Assembly: GCA_041395385.1 (NCBI GenBank)
Contig: JAWLAN010000023.1
Location: 18,495-82,494, forward strand
Length of the DNA stretch: 64,000 nt
DNA from: JAJVHZ01 sp041395385
Lineage (GTDB): Bacteria > Pseudomonadota > Gammaproteobacteria > JAJPIJ01
Reading direction: 5' to 3'
The position numbers were made by a program, and so were the translations under genes. How positions within the stretch are numbered: the stretch's first letter is position 1; each line of letters starts with the position of its first letter. The notes below the pieces were generated by a model. It saw only the letters and a list, made by a program, of their open reading frames with translations. It was not told the origin of the DNA and did no database searches. Below, piece after piece: positions 9,278-18,523 of this stretch.

Positions 9278-10210
9278 TTACGGGGCCTGTTCGAGCCGCA
9301 TGCGCTGCAGGCGATCCTCGGCCATGCGCGCGGAGGTGGTCCCCGGATACCGCTGCAGGACCTCCTGCAGGGTCGCCCTCGCCTGTTCCGTCTGTCCCAG
9401 CTCCTGCTGGCAGAACCCGATCTTCAGCATTGCCTGCGAGACCTTCTGGCTGCTCGGGTAGGCGGCCACCAGCTTCTGGTACTCGTTGATCGCCTGGTCG
9501 AACTGCTTGTTCACGTAATAGGCCTCGCCGAGCCAGTACTGCGCGCTGTCGGCGCGCGGGCTGTCCGGATAGGTGACCAAGAAGTTGTTGAACTGCGCGA
9601 CCGCGTCCTGGTACTTGCCGGCCTTCAGCGAATTGAAGGCCGCGCCGTAGGCCTGATCGGGATCGCCGGCGATCGGCGGCGCGGCCGTCGCGGTCTGCGT
9701 CGCCGGGGCCGGCGCGGCCGCTCCCGGCGCAGTCGGCGCAGTCGGCGCCGGGGCGGTCTGCAGGCCGGCATCCGCCGGCAATGGTGCATTGGCCGTCGTG
9801 TTGGCCGGCGGCGCGGTGACGGGTGCGGGCGCAACCGCCGTTCCGGGCGCGGCCGGTGACGGCCAGCGCGGATCGCCGATGGTGGCCACTGGGGCCGGCG
9901 GCTGTTGCGCCGCGCGCGCCTGCAGCTGATCGATCACGTACTGTTGCTGTTCGACCTGCCCGCGCAGCTGCTGCACCTGGCGTTGCAGGGCCTCCACCTG
10001 GTTGACCAGATCGAGCAGCCCCCGGCCCTGCAGCGATTGCTCGAGCTTCTGCAGCCGGGCCTCCACGTTCTCGCCATAGCCGGCCTCGACCACGGGCACG
10101 TCCTGGGCGGCGGCGCCGGGCACGTGCAGCGTCGCGGCGATGGCCGCCGCCAGGGTGAGGAAACGGAAGGCGCCCGGGCGAGCGCGCAGTGTCGCGACCA
10201 TGGAACGCAT
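9278..10210 (-). CDS. cpoB: cell division coordinator CpoB (YbgF)
   Basis: This is a 310-residue periplasmic protein that links Tol-Pal action to peptidoglycan synthesis by PBP1B in other Gammaproteobacteria. It has a signal peptide (residues about 1-35, cleaved after GAAA), a trimerising coiled coil rich in Gln and Leu (residues about 48-100) and a long Pro/Ala/Thr linker (about 100-180). The C-terminus holds three TPR-like repeats (about 185-305, starting DPDQAYGAAFNSLKAGKY). It starts 2 bases after the pal stop. The linker is longer and more Ala/Pro-rich than in E. coli. Confidence 0.93.
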   Translation of the reverse strand: MRSMVATLRARPGAFRFLTLAAAIAATLHVPGAAAQDVPVVEAGYGENVEARLQKLEQSLQGRGLLDLVNQVEALQRQVQQLRGQVEQQQYVIDQLQARAAQQPPAPVATIGDPRWPSPAAPGTAVAPAPVTAPPANTTANAPLPADAGLQTAPAPTAPTAPGAAAPAPATQTATAAPPIAGDPDQAYGAAFNSLKAGKYQDAVAQFNNFLVTYPDSPRADSAQYWLGEAYYVNKQFDQAINEYQKLVAAYPSSQKVSQAMLKIGFCQQELGQTEQARATLQEVLQRYPGTTSARMAEDRLQRMRLEQAP

Positions 10211-10212
10211 GA

Positions 10213-10752
10213 TTAGTAGGCGACCTCCACGCGGCGGTTCTGGCCGTAGGCAGCCTCGTCGTGGCCCGGATCCCGCGGCCGCTCCTCGCCGTAGCTCATG
10301 GCGCGGATCTGCGTGCCGGAGGCGCCGAGCAACACCATCTGCCGCTGCACCGCCTGCGCGCGGCGCTCGCCGAGGGCGAGGTTGTATTCGCGCGAGCCAC
10401 GCTCGTCGGTGTGGCCCTCCAGCGAGACCACGGCGCCGGGATTGGCGGCCAGGTGGCTCACCGCCGCCTCGATGATGGGGCGGAATTCCTCGCGCACCTC
10501 GCTGCTGTCGTAGTCGAAATAGATGATGCGATCGGCACCGACGGCGCCGGTCAGGTCCGTGCCCATCCCCTCGTTCACGGCGCCGCCCTCGAGGCCTTGC
10601 GATTCGGCGGTGCCCTGCGTCTGTGCTGCCAGTTCCTCGGGGCTCAGTCCCTGTTCGGTCGAGGAGGCGTCCTCCTTGGTGCGCTTGGCGCAGCCGAAGA
10701 CGAGACTGCCGGCGGTGACGAGAACCAATACCTGCAACACTCGCTTGTACAT
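10213..10752 (-). CDS. pal: peptidoglycan-associated lipoprotein Pal
   Basis: This is a 179-residue outer-membrane lipoprotein. The signal peptide ends in lipobox VFGC, so the mature protein begins at that Cys. An acidic linker is followed by an OmpA-like peptidoglycan-binding domain (residues about 75-179). That domain has IYFDYDSSEV, the LEGHTDERGSREYNLALGERRA segment that binds diaminopimelate, and NRRVEVAY at the end. It anchors the outer membrane to the wall and is recruited to the division site by TolA/TolB. It lies 102 bases after tolB. Confidence 0.96.
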   Translation of the reverse strand: MYKRVLQVLVLVTAGSLVFGCAKRTKEDASSTEQGLSPEELAAQTQGTAESQGLEGGAVNEGMGTDLTGAVGADRIIYFDYDSSEVREEFRPIIEAAVSHLAANPGAVVSLEGHTDERGSREYNLALGERRAQAVQRQMVLLGASGTQIRAMSYGEERPRDPGHDEAAYGQNRRVEVAY

Positions 10753-10854
10753 GGGCCTTCTCCTGTCTTGGGTTCTCGGCTGCCGCGACTTAACGCGGCA
10801 GCCTTGCTTTGATACACGTTCCCGTCGTCCCGGGCCGGCGGCGGCCCGCGTCGG

Positions 10855-12171
10855 CTACCTTCTGAACGGGCCCCACGCCGGTTCGCGTACCTGCGCCCCG
10901 CCGGGCAGATCGATGCGCTGGCGCACGCGGCCGTCGACCGACACGGCGGCCAGTTCGGTGCCGCCGCCGCCCGCCGTGGAGTACAGCAGCATGGTGCCGT
11001 TGGGCGCGAAGCTCGGCGACTCGGCCTGGCTGGAATCGCTGACGACGCGGAACCCGCCATCGCGCAGATTGAGCACGCCTATGCGATAGCCGCCGCTGCC
11101 GCCGTTCACCACCGCCAGATACTTGCCGTCCGCGGAGTATCTTGGCCTCGCATTATAAGGCCCCAGGTTGAAAGTGATACGTTTCGGCGTGGGGTTGAAC
11201 AGGCTCACCTCGTAGATCTGCGGCCCGCCGGCGCGGTCGGAGGTGAAGGCGATGCGCTGGCCGTCCGGCGACCAGGTCGGCTCGGTGTCGATCGCCGGGT
11301 CGTTGGTCAGGCGCTGGAACAGGCCGCTGTCCAGATACAGCACGTAGATCTCGGGATTTCCGTCCACCGAGCGGCGCAGCGCCAGCTTCTTGCCGTCGGG
11401 GGAGAAGTCCGGCGCGCTGTTGATGCCCTGGCCCTTGGCCACGGCGCGGCGCTGGCCGGTGGCGATGTCCTGCACGTAGACCGCCGAGGTCCGCGCCTCG
11501 AGCGAGGCGTAGGCGATCTGGCGGCCGTCCGGTGACCAGGCCAGCGAGAAGATCTCCGCCGGCGACTCCAGCAGCGTGCGCGGGTTGTAGCCGTCGCTGT
11601 CGGAGACCTGCAGGGTGTAGACCTTGCGGCCGGCACCGCTGCCGCGCACGGTGACGTAGGCGATGCGCGTGGCGAAGGCGCCCTTCTCGCCGGTCAGCTG
11701 CTCATAGATGATGTCGGCGATCTGATGCGCGGTGTAGCGCAGGTTGGCCTCGGAGGTGGCGCCGCGATAGGCGTAGAGCTTCTGGCCCCTGAAGACGTCG
11801 ACCAGCGTGAACTCCACGTTGTAGCCGTTGGCCGACGGGGTGACGGTGCCGACCACCACGTTCTCCATGCCGAGCGATTTCCAGGCCGGGAAGTCGATCT
11901 CCTGCAGCGAGGCGGGCTGGCTCGGCATCCGATCGGTGGTCATGGTGTCGAAGCGGCCGCTGCGCCTGAGGTCCGCGGAGATCACCGCCGCGACGTCCTC
12001 GGGCAGGGCGCCGCCAGTGCGGAAGGGTACCACCGCGATCGGCAACGGATTGTCGGCGCCCTGGGTGATATCGATCGAGATCTCCTCCTGGGCCCGGAGC
12101 GGCTGCGGCGTTCCCAGCAGCAGCGCCAGTGCACAAAGCAGTAGCGACATCACAGTGCGGTTGGATTGCAT
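10855..12171 (-). CDS. tolB: Tol-Pal system beta-propeller protein TolB
   Basis: This is a 438-residue periplasmic protein with a signal peptide ending near LRAQ and an N-terminal alpha/beta domain (residues about 30-165). A six-bladed WD40-like propeller follows, with repeats of the type FSLAWSPDGRQIAYAS, DFSPDGKKLALRR and EPTWSPDGQRIAFTSDRAG. It binds Pal and is released when TolA pulls on it. The gene starts 6 bases after tolA. Confidence 0.96.
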   Translation of the reverse strand: MQSNRTVMSLLLCALALLLGTPQPLRAQEEISIDITQGADNPLPIAVVPFRTGGALPEDVAAVISADLRRSGRFDTMTTDRMPSQPASLQEIDFPAWKSLGMENVVVGTVTPSANGYNVEFTLVDVFRGQKLYAYRGATSEANLRYTAHQIADIIYEQLTGEKGAFATRIAYVTVRGSGAGRKVYTLQVSDSDGYNPRTLLESPAEIFSLAWSPDGRQIAYASLEARTSAVYVQDIATGQRRAVAKGQGINSAPDFSPDGKKLALRRSVDGNPEIYVLYLDSGLFQRLTNDPAIDTEPTWSPDGQRIAFTSDRAGGPQIYEVSLFNPTPKRITFNLGPYNARPRYSADGKYLAVVNGGSGGYRIGVLNLRDGGFRVVSDSSQAESPSFAPNGTMLLYSTAGGGGTELAAVSVDGRVRQRIDLPGGAQVREPAWGPFRR

Positions 12172-12177
12172 CGTGAC

Positions 12178-13326
12178 TTACCCCTCCGGTTTGAAAGTGA
12201 TGGAAAGTATCTTGCCGGCCAGGCCCTTCTGCACCTGCGGATCGGTCGGGACCGGCAGCGGCGAGGACTTCAGCACCGCCAGTTCCGCCTGGCGATCGAA
12301 GGCCGGGTCGCCGCTGGATGGATCCACGCGCACATCGGTCACCTCGCCATTGGTGGTCAGTTTCACCTTCAGGGTGCAGCGCAGGCCGCTGCCCGGGCGC
12401 GGGTTGGTGAAGTTGGACGTGATTCTGCTCTGCCATATGGCCGTGTACTCGCTGAGCGCGTCACGGATCAGGTTGTTCAGCCGTTGTGCCTCCTCTTCGG
12501 CCTGCATCGCGGCCTGGAGTTCCCGCTGGCGCTGAGCCTCCTCGGCCTCCTCGCGCGCCTTGCGCGCGGCTTCCTCCTGCCGCTGCTTCTCCGCCAGCGC
12601 CTGCTGCTTCTCCTCCTCGATGCGCTGTCTGTCCTCCTCGGCCTTCCTCTTCTCCTCTTCTGCCTTGCGCGCGGCTTCCTCCTGCCGCTGCTTCTCCGCC
12701 AGCGCCTGCTGCTTCTCCTCCTCGATGCGCCGTCGGTCCTCCTCGGCCTTCTTCTTTTCCTCCTCGCGCTGGAGCTTCTCTTCTTCGGCGCGCTGGCGTT
12801 CCTCCTCGGCCTTCTGCTTCTCCTCCAGGGCGAGGCGCTTCTCGTTCTCGAGCGTCTTCTTTTCTTCCTCGGCCTTCAGCCGCGCCTCCTCGGCCTTCTG
12901 CGTCTCCTCGAGCGCCACCCGCTTCTGCTCCTCGGCCTTGCGGCGCTCGTCCTCCTGGACCTGCTTCTCGAGCTCGGCACGCTTGCGGGTCTCCTCGGCC
13001 TGCTTCTGCTCTTCCTGCACCTGCTTCAGGCGCTGCTCCTCGGCCTCGCGCTGCTTGCGCGCCTCCTCGGCCCTGTTCTCGAGCTCCTTCTGCCGCTGCT
13101 CCTCGGCCTCGCGCTTCTTGCGCTCGGCCTCGCGCAGCCTCTTCACCTCGGCCTCGATCTGCGTCTGATCGACGGCGACGGCCTCCACGATGGGCGCGGT
13201 GGACGGCGGCGTGAGCGACGGCGGCTCGCTGAAGTCGATGCTGAAAAGCAGCAGGAACACCGCCGCCACGTGGATTGCCACGGCGAACAGGAACGCCTGG
13301 AACTTCTGCGCGCGATTGAGTGACAC
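12178..13326 (-). CDS. tolA: cell envelope integrity protein TolA
   Basis: This is a 382-residue protein. A short cytoplasmic start is followed by one membrane helix (residues about 13-32). A long Ala/Glu/Lys/Arg/Gln-rich alpha-helical domain II follows (about 55-290), then a C-terminal domain III (about 295-382) with the two-cysteine-free fold beginning YTAIWQSRITSNF and GLRCTLKVKL. It spans the periplasm and transduces proton-motive energy from TolQR to Pal/TolB. Domain II contains an exact internal duplication with a 35-codon period, described separately. Confidence 0.95.
   Translation of the reverse strand: MSLNRAQKFQAFLFAVAIHVAAVFLLLFSIDFSEPPSLTPPSTAPIVEAVAVDQTQIEAEVKRLREAERKKREAEEQRQKELENRAEEARKQREAEEQRLKQVQEEQKQAEETRKRAELEKQVQEDERRKAEEQKRVALEETQKAEEARLKAEEEKKTLENEKRLALEEKQKAEEERQRAEEEKLQREEEKKKAEEDRRRIEEEKQQALAEKQRQEEAARKAEEEKRKAEEDRQRIEEEKQQALAEKQRQEEAARKAREEAEEAQRQRELQAAMQAEEEAQRLNNLIRDALSEYTAIWQSRITSNFTNPRPGSGLRCTLKVKLTTNGEVTDVRVDPSSGDPAFDRQAELAVLKSSPLPVPTDPQVQKGLAGKILSITFKPEG
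12559..12768 (-). repeat. 105-base tandem duplication inside tolA
   Basis: Two adjacent 105-base units (12559-12663 and 12664-12768) share an exactly identical 67-base start and remain near-identical after it. They encode two copies of a 35-residue helical segment containing EEEKQQALAEKQRQEEAARK. The period is a multiple of three, so the frame is kept and domain II is simply longer. Confidence 0.85.
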
Positions 13327-13359
13327 GGTCAGTAGAACGCGGACGATGGGTTCGCGGGG

Positions 13360-13797
13360 TCAACCCTCGGGTTCGGTGAGCAGGCCCACACCGGTGACCC
13401 CCGCGGCGCTCAGGCTCGCCAGCAGGTGCACGATCTTCTCGTAGACCACCCCCTTGTCGCCCTTGATTAGCACGGGCTCATCGGGCTTCGTGCTGCGCAC
13501 GGCCAGGATCTTGGCGGCCACGGTATCGAGGTCGACGGGCTTCTCCTTGTCCTCGTCCCAGCTGATGAAGTACTCGCCGGCGACGTTGACGGTGATCACG
13601 TGCGGCTCGGAATCCGATTCCACCGGCTCGGAGACCGCCTTCGGCAGCTCCACCCGCACCCCTTGCGTCACCAGCGGCGCGGTGGCCATGAAGATGATGA
13701 GCAGCACCAGCATGACGTCGATGTACGGCACCACGTTCATCTCCGCCATGAGCTTCTTGCGCCGGCCACGCTGGCGGCCCGATTTCGTCACTTCCAT
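13360..13797 (-). CDS. tolR: Tol-Pal proton channel subunit TolR
   Basis: This is a 145-residue ExbD/TolR-family protein. After a basic cytoplasmic start there is one membrane helix (residues about 20-42) in which the functional Asp appears in PYIDVMLVLLIIFM. A periplasmic domain follows. With TolQ it forms the proton-driven stator that energises TolA. It lies between tolQ and tolA with gaps of 79 and 33 bases. Confidence 0.96.
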   Translation of the reverse strand: MEVTKSGRQRGRRKKLMAEMNVVPYIDVMLVLLIIFMATAPLVTQGVRVELPKAVSEPVESDSEPHVITVNVAGEYFISWDEDKEKPVDLDTVAAKILAVRSTKPDEPVLIKGDKGVVYEKIVHLLASLSAAGVTGVGLLTEPEG

Positions 13798-13876
13798 CGG
13801 CTCGGCCTCCCGGCGGGCGCGGCGCCCGCATGCGCCGCCGGCAGCTCGTCTCCGCTCATGCGCGCTACGGCGTTCA

Positions 13877-14551
13877 TCAGCTGTGCGCCTGCCGCTGCAG
13901 GATGGAGGAGAACTCCTCCAGGAAGATGTCGTAGCGGTTGTAGAGACGATCGATGTCGCTGGCGTAGCGGTTGTAGGCGACGAAGGCCGGGATGGCGGCG
14001 AACAGGCCCATCGCCGTGGCGATCAGCGCCTCGGAGATGCCGGGCGCCACCATCGCCAGCGTCGCCTGGTGCACGTTCTGCAGCGCCTGGAAGGAATTCA
14101 TGATGCCCCAGACGGTGCCGAACAGACCTATATAAGGACTCACGGAGCCGACGGTGGCGAGAAACGGCAGGCTCGCCTCCAGGTCCTCGATCTCGCGGCT
14201 GATGGCCACGCGCATGGCGCGCTGCGCGCCCTCGAGCACCGCCATGGGCTCGATGCCTTCGCGCTTGCGCAGGCGCGCGAACTCCTTGAAGCCGGCCTCG
14301 AAGATCTTCTCCATGCCGCGCGCCTCCCGCCCGCCGGCGTTCAACCGCGAATACAGCGCCGCCAGGTCCTCGGAGTTCCAGAAGCGGTTCTCGAAGTCCT
14401 CCGCGCCCCGCCGCGCGCGCTTCATCATGCTGCGCTTGGAGAAGATGATCGTCCAGGAGGCGAGCGACGCCAGCACCAGCACCAGCATGACGAACTTCAC
14501 CAGCCAGCTGGCGTGCAGGATCAGACTTGCAACCGATAAATCAGTCTGCAT
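13877..14551 (-). CDS. tolQ: Tol-Pal proton channel subunit TolQ
   Basis: This is a 224-residue MotA/TolQ/ExbB-family protein with three membrane helices, at residues about 15-37, 130-155 and 165-190. The conserved GTVWGIMNSFQAL and PGISEALIATAMGLFAAIPA segments line the proton path. The start overlaps the end of ybgC by 11 bases, which indicates translational coupling. Confidence 0.96.
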   Translation of the reverse strand: MQTDLSVASLILHASWLVKFVMLVLVLASLASWTIIFSKRSMMKRARRGAEDFENRFWNSEDLAALYSRLNAGGREARGMEKIFEAGFKEFARLRKREGIEPMAVLEGAQRAMRVAISREIEDLEASLPFLATVGSVSPYIGLFGTVWGIMNSFQALQNVHQATLAMVAPGISEALIATAMGLFAAIPAFVAYNRYASDIDRLYNRYDIFLEEFSSILQRQAHS

Positions 14552-14987
14552 GTTTTCGGAACCTCTTCATGGCGTCGTGTATCGGGTCTGGAATGGCGCG
14601 CGGCCGGAATGCATCGGCGTCGATGCAGGCCACGACGACGACGCCGCGGCACAGCAGGTCGCCGTCGGCGCGCACGATGTCCTGTTCAAATTCAATGCTC
14701 GCTGAACCGAGCTTCCCCACACGCGAGCGCACATTCAACTCGTCATTAAACCGTGCCGGCTTGAGATAGTCGACCGCGAGGTGCCGCACGGCGAACACCA
14801 CGCGCTCCTCCGCGAGCAGCCGGTCCTGTTGCCAGCCCAGGGACCGCAGCCACTCGGTCCGGCCTCTTTCCATGAATTTCAGGTAGTTGGCGTGGTAGAC
14901 CACGCCGCCGGCGTCGGTGTCCTCGTAATAGACCCGCACCGGCCAGACGAATTCCGCGGCCGCTGCCGTCCGCTCGTTGCGACTCAT
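14541..14987 (-). CDS. ybgC: acyl-CoA thioesterase YbgC (Tol-Pal associated)
   Basis: This is a 148-residue hot-dog-fold thioesterase, the usual first gene of the tol-pal operon. The active-site region reads YYEDTDAGGVVYHANYLKFMERGRTEW. The ATG at 14987 is chosen because GGAGG precedes it and the longer frame (to 15212) runs into the palindromic repeat and has no homology-like content. E. coli YbgC acts on short acyl-CoA and binds ACP; the physiological substrate here is unknown. Confidence 0.94.
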   Translation of the reverse strand: MSRNERTAAAAEFVWPVRVYYEDTDAGGVVYHANYLKFMERGRTEWLRSLGWQQDRLLAEERVVFAVRHLAVDYLKPARFNDELNVRSRVGKLGSASIEFEQDIVRADGDLLCRGVVVVACIDADAFRPRAIPDPIHDAMKRFRKHAD

Positions 14988-15014
14988 ACGAGCCTCCAGC
15001 GGCGGCCACGTGGT

Positions 15015-15118
15015 CCGAGGGGCCTGCGGAGTGCTGCGACACGCCGTGAATACGTCCCTGTAGGCTCCGCGGCCGCATCCCTGCGGCCGAGGGTCGCCGC
15101 CCTCCGCAGGCCCCTCGG
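15015..15118 (+). repeat. palindromic repeat unit, copy 1
   Basis: This is a 104-base unit closed by a 17-bp perfect inverted repeat (15015-15031 with 15102-15118). An inner hairpin, 15070-15077 with 15082-15089 (8 bp, loop TCCC), sits inside it. The core GTGAATACGTCCCTGTA...CGGCCGCATCCCTGCGGCCG reappears in reverse orientation at 15265-15325. It lies between the ruvB end and the ybgC ribosome site. Confidence 0.8.
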
Positions 15119-15242
15119 CCCGGCCCCGACGAACCCGGTAAGCGCTTGCATCAGTGCTCTCTGAGCAGATGAGATGTCCCTGTCGAACACGAACGTCACG
15201 CGTCTGGCGCAAGTACGCTCGACGCGTGCGAGGAGTTTCGGG

Positions 15243-15348
15243 CAGGGGGCCGTGATGGGCGCCACGACCCTCGGCCGCAGGGATGCGGCCGCGGAGCGTA
15301 CATGGATGTATTCACAGCGTGTCGTGGCGGGCGTCGCGGCCCCCTGCA
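15243..15348 (-). repeat. palindromic repeat unit, copy 2 (inverted)
   Basis: This is a 106-base unit closed by an 11-bp inverted repeat (15243-15253 with 15338-15348). Its inner core (15265-15325) is the reverse complement of copy 1 with a few substitutions; for example, GTGAATACATCCATGTA here replaces GTGAATACGTCCCTGTA. The closing arms differ in sequence between the two copies while the pairing is kept, the mark of a conserved structure. About 125 bases of unremarkable sequence separate the copies. Confidence 0.8.
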
Positions 15349-15477
15349 TGGCACGTGAACCGCAAGTCGCCGCGCCGCCCCGGCCCCTCGGCCCGGCACC
15401 GTCAAAACCGGGCGTCATGGCCCGCTGCGCGGCAATGGCTCGCTCCCAAGCATGATCGGCAGAGGCGCGTTCGACCA

Positions 15478-16521
<1,044 letters not shown>

Positions 16522-16537
16522 GTCTTCTCGTCAGGGT

Positions 16538-17149
16538 CTAGCCGCCGGCACGCGCGACATTGCGCAGCGCCTCGCGGATAATCGCCTCGCTGCTCATGCC
16601 CGCGGCGGCCACGCCGTGGACGTGGCGGCTGGCCTCGTTGGGCTTGTAGCCGAGCGCGATGAGCGCGCTGACCGCGTCGGCCACCGGATCGCCCGCCGCA
16701 GCCGGGGGCTGCCCGGGCACGGCGGCGACTGCGGGCCGCTGCTGCCAGTCGTGCAGGCGATCGCGCATCTCGACGACGAGGCGCTCGGCGGTCTTCTTGC
16801 CGATGCCGGGCAGTCGCGTCAGCCGCGCCACGTCGCCCTGCTGCACGCAGGCGGCGAACTGCTCGGTCTCGATACCGGAGAGGATGGCGAGCGCGACCTT
16901 CGGTCCGACCCCGCTCACCTTGAGCAGGTCGCGGAACAGCCGGCGCTCGTCCTCGGTGCCGAAGCCGTAGAGCAGCTGCGCGTCCTCGCGCACGAGAAGG
17001 TGCGTGTGCAACACGGTCTCGTGATTGATCTCCGGCAGCCGGTAGAAGGTGGTCATCGGCGCCTCGAGCTCGTAGCCGACGCCGTGCACGTCGACGAGCA
17101 GGAACGGCGGGCGCTTCTCGACGATGACGCCGCGCAATCGTCCGATCAT
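16538..17149 (-). CDS. ruvA: Holliday junction DNA helicase subunit RuvA
   Basis: This is a 203-residue protein with an N-terminal OB-fold (MIGRLRGVIVEKRPPFLLVDVHGVGYE) and two helix-hairpin-helix motifs around residues 70-130 (VSGVGPKVALAIL and LPGIGKKTAERLVVEM). A flexible linker and a C-terminal RuvB-binding domain follow. It tetramerises on Holliday junctions. The start overlaps ruvC by 4 bases. Confidence 0.97.
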   Translation of the reverse strand: MIGRLRGVIVEKRPPFLLVDVHGVGYELEAPMTTFYRLPEINHETVLHTHLLVREDAQLLYGFGTEDERRLFRDLLKVSGVGPKVALAILSGIETEQFAACVQQGDVARLTRLPGIGKKTAERLVVEMRDRLHDWQQRPAVAAVPGQPPAAAGDPVADAVSALIALGYKPNEASRHVHGVAAAGMSSEAIIREALRNVARAGG

Positions 17150-17691
17150 CGGCGCAGGCCCCCGGCGCGCCGCCGTCCCGCGCGCATGCCTCGGAGCAGC
17201 TCCGCGGGCGCGGTCATGCGCTGCAGGGCCTCGCGGGTGTGCCCATGGCAGAGCGCCACGGCGAGCGCGTCGGCGGCGTCGCTCTCGGCGCCCTCCGTGA
17301 GCTTCAGCAGCACCTTGATCATGTGCTGGACCTGCACCTTCTCGGCGCGCCCCTGGCCGACGATCGCCTGCTTCACCTCCGCGGGCGAGAATTCGAACAC
17401 GCGCAGGCCGTGGCTGGCGCCGGCGACGATCGCCGCGCCGCGCGCCTGGCCGAGCTTCAGCGCCGAGTCGACGTTGCGGTTCACGAACACCTTCTCGATG
17501 GCCATCTCGCGCGGCTCGTAGGCGGCGATCACCGCGCGCACGCCGTCGTAGATCGCGCGCAGGCGCTCGGCCATCTCGCCCTCGGGGGTGCGGATGCAGC
17601 CGTTGGCGACGTGGCGCGCCTGCCCGCGCTCCAGGCTGATGACGCCGTAGCCGGTGATCCGTGAACCAGGGTCTATGCCCAGTATGCGCAT
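17146..17691 (-). CDS. ruvC: crossover junction endodeoxyribonuclease RuvC
   Basis: This is a 181-residue resolvase with an RNase H-like fold. The acidic active-site residues appear in ILGIDPGSRITGYG (first Asp), MAIEKVF (Glu) and SDAADALAVALCH (paired Asp). It cuts the junctions moved by RuvAB. It follows yebC by 25 bases, the usual gammaproteobacterial order. Confidence 0.97.
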   Translation of the reverse strand: MRILGIDPGSRITGYGVISLERGQARHVANGCIRTPEGEMAERLRAIYDGVRAVIAAYEPREMAIEKVFVNRNVDSALKLGQARGAAIVAGASHGLRVFEFSPAEVKQAIVGQGRAEKVQVQHMIKVLLKLTEGAESDAADALAVALCHGHTREALQRMTAPAELLRGMRAGRRRAGGLRR

Positions 17692-17716
17692 GGAGTGAGC
17701 GGGCGGGATGGCGTCG

Positions 17717-18463
17717 TCAGGCGAGCTTCGCCAGCACCTCGTCGCTGATGTCGGCGTTGGAGTACACCTTCTGCACGTCGTCGAGGTCCTCCAGCACGTC
17801 GAGCAGCTTCATCATCTTCTCGGCGTTCTCGCCGTCGATGCGCGTGCTGGTGGACGCGCGCATCGTGACCTCGGCGGCCTCCGGCTTCAGTCCCGCCGCC
17901 TCCAGCGCATCCTTCACCGCCCCGAAATCCTCCGGCGCGGTCACGACCTCGATGCTGTCGTCGTCGTTGGTGACCACGTCCTGCGCGCCGGCCTCCAGCG
18001 CCACCTCCAGGATGCGATCCTCGGAGGCGCCGGCGGGGTAGCTCAGGACGCCATTCTTGCTGAACATGAAGGCGACGGAACCGTCGCTGCCGAGATTGCC
18101 GCCGTGCTTGCCGAAGGCGTGCCGCACCTCGCCGACGGTGCGGTTGCGGTTGTCGGTCATGCAGTCGACCATCACCGCAACCCCGCCCGGCCCGTAGCCC
18201 TCGTAGCGCACCTCCTCGTAATTCTCCGCGCCCGTCTCGCCGGTGCCGCGCTTGATCGCGCGCTCGACCGTGTCCTTGGTCATGTTGGCGGACAGCGCCG
18301 CGTCGATGGCCGCGCGCAGGCGCGGATTGGCGCTCGCGTCGCCGCCGCCCATGCGCGCGGCGACGGTGATCTCACGGATGAGCTTGGTGAACAGCTTGCC
18401 GCGCCTGGCGTCCTGCGCGTTCTTGCGATGTTGGATGTTGGCCCATTTGCTGTGGCCGGCCAT
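17717..18463 (-). CDS. yebC: YebC/PmpR family translation or transcription factor
   Basis: This is a 248-residue protein. The ATG at 18463 gives the invariant start MAGHSKWANIQHRK; the longer frame to 18517 has no matching extension. The acidic central segment typical of the family (VTNDDDSIEV, PEDFGAVKDALEAAG) is present. YebC proteins were first described as transcription regulators (PmpR), and recent work assigns some of them a role in relieving ribosome stalling at proline runs. Which applies here is not visible. Confidence 0.96.
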   Translation of the reverse strand: MAGHSKWANIQHRKNAQDARRGKLFTKLIREITVAARMGGGDASANPRLRAAIDAALSANMTKDTVERAIKRGTGETGAENYEEVRYEGYGPGGVAVMVDCMTDNRNRTVGEVRHAFGKHGGNLGSDGSVAFMFSKNGVLSYPAGASEDRILEVALEAGAQDVVTNDDDSIEVVTAPEDFGAVKDALEAAGLKPEAAEVTMRASTSTRIDGENAEKMMKLLDVLEDLDDVQKVYSNADISDEVLAKLA

Positions 18464-18523
18464 GTCTGAATACCCTTTTGCAGCCGTTGGTCCCGATGCG
18501 GCGAAGTGTACCATCACGCCTGT

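Noticed and set aside
12480..13180. Repetitive purine-rich DNA resembling a minisatellite or CRISPR
   Set aside because: It is the Glu/Lys/Arg/Gln codon pattern of the TolA helical domain. Only the 105-base duplication is a true repeat, and there are no spacers.
14988..15212. Longer N-terminus for YbgC
   Set aside because: The extra 75 codons lie in the palindromic repeat, and the ATG at 14987 has a GGAGG site and the normal family length.
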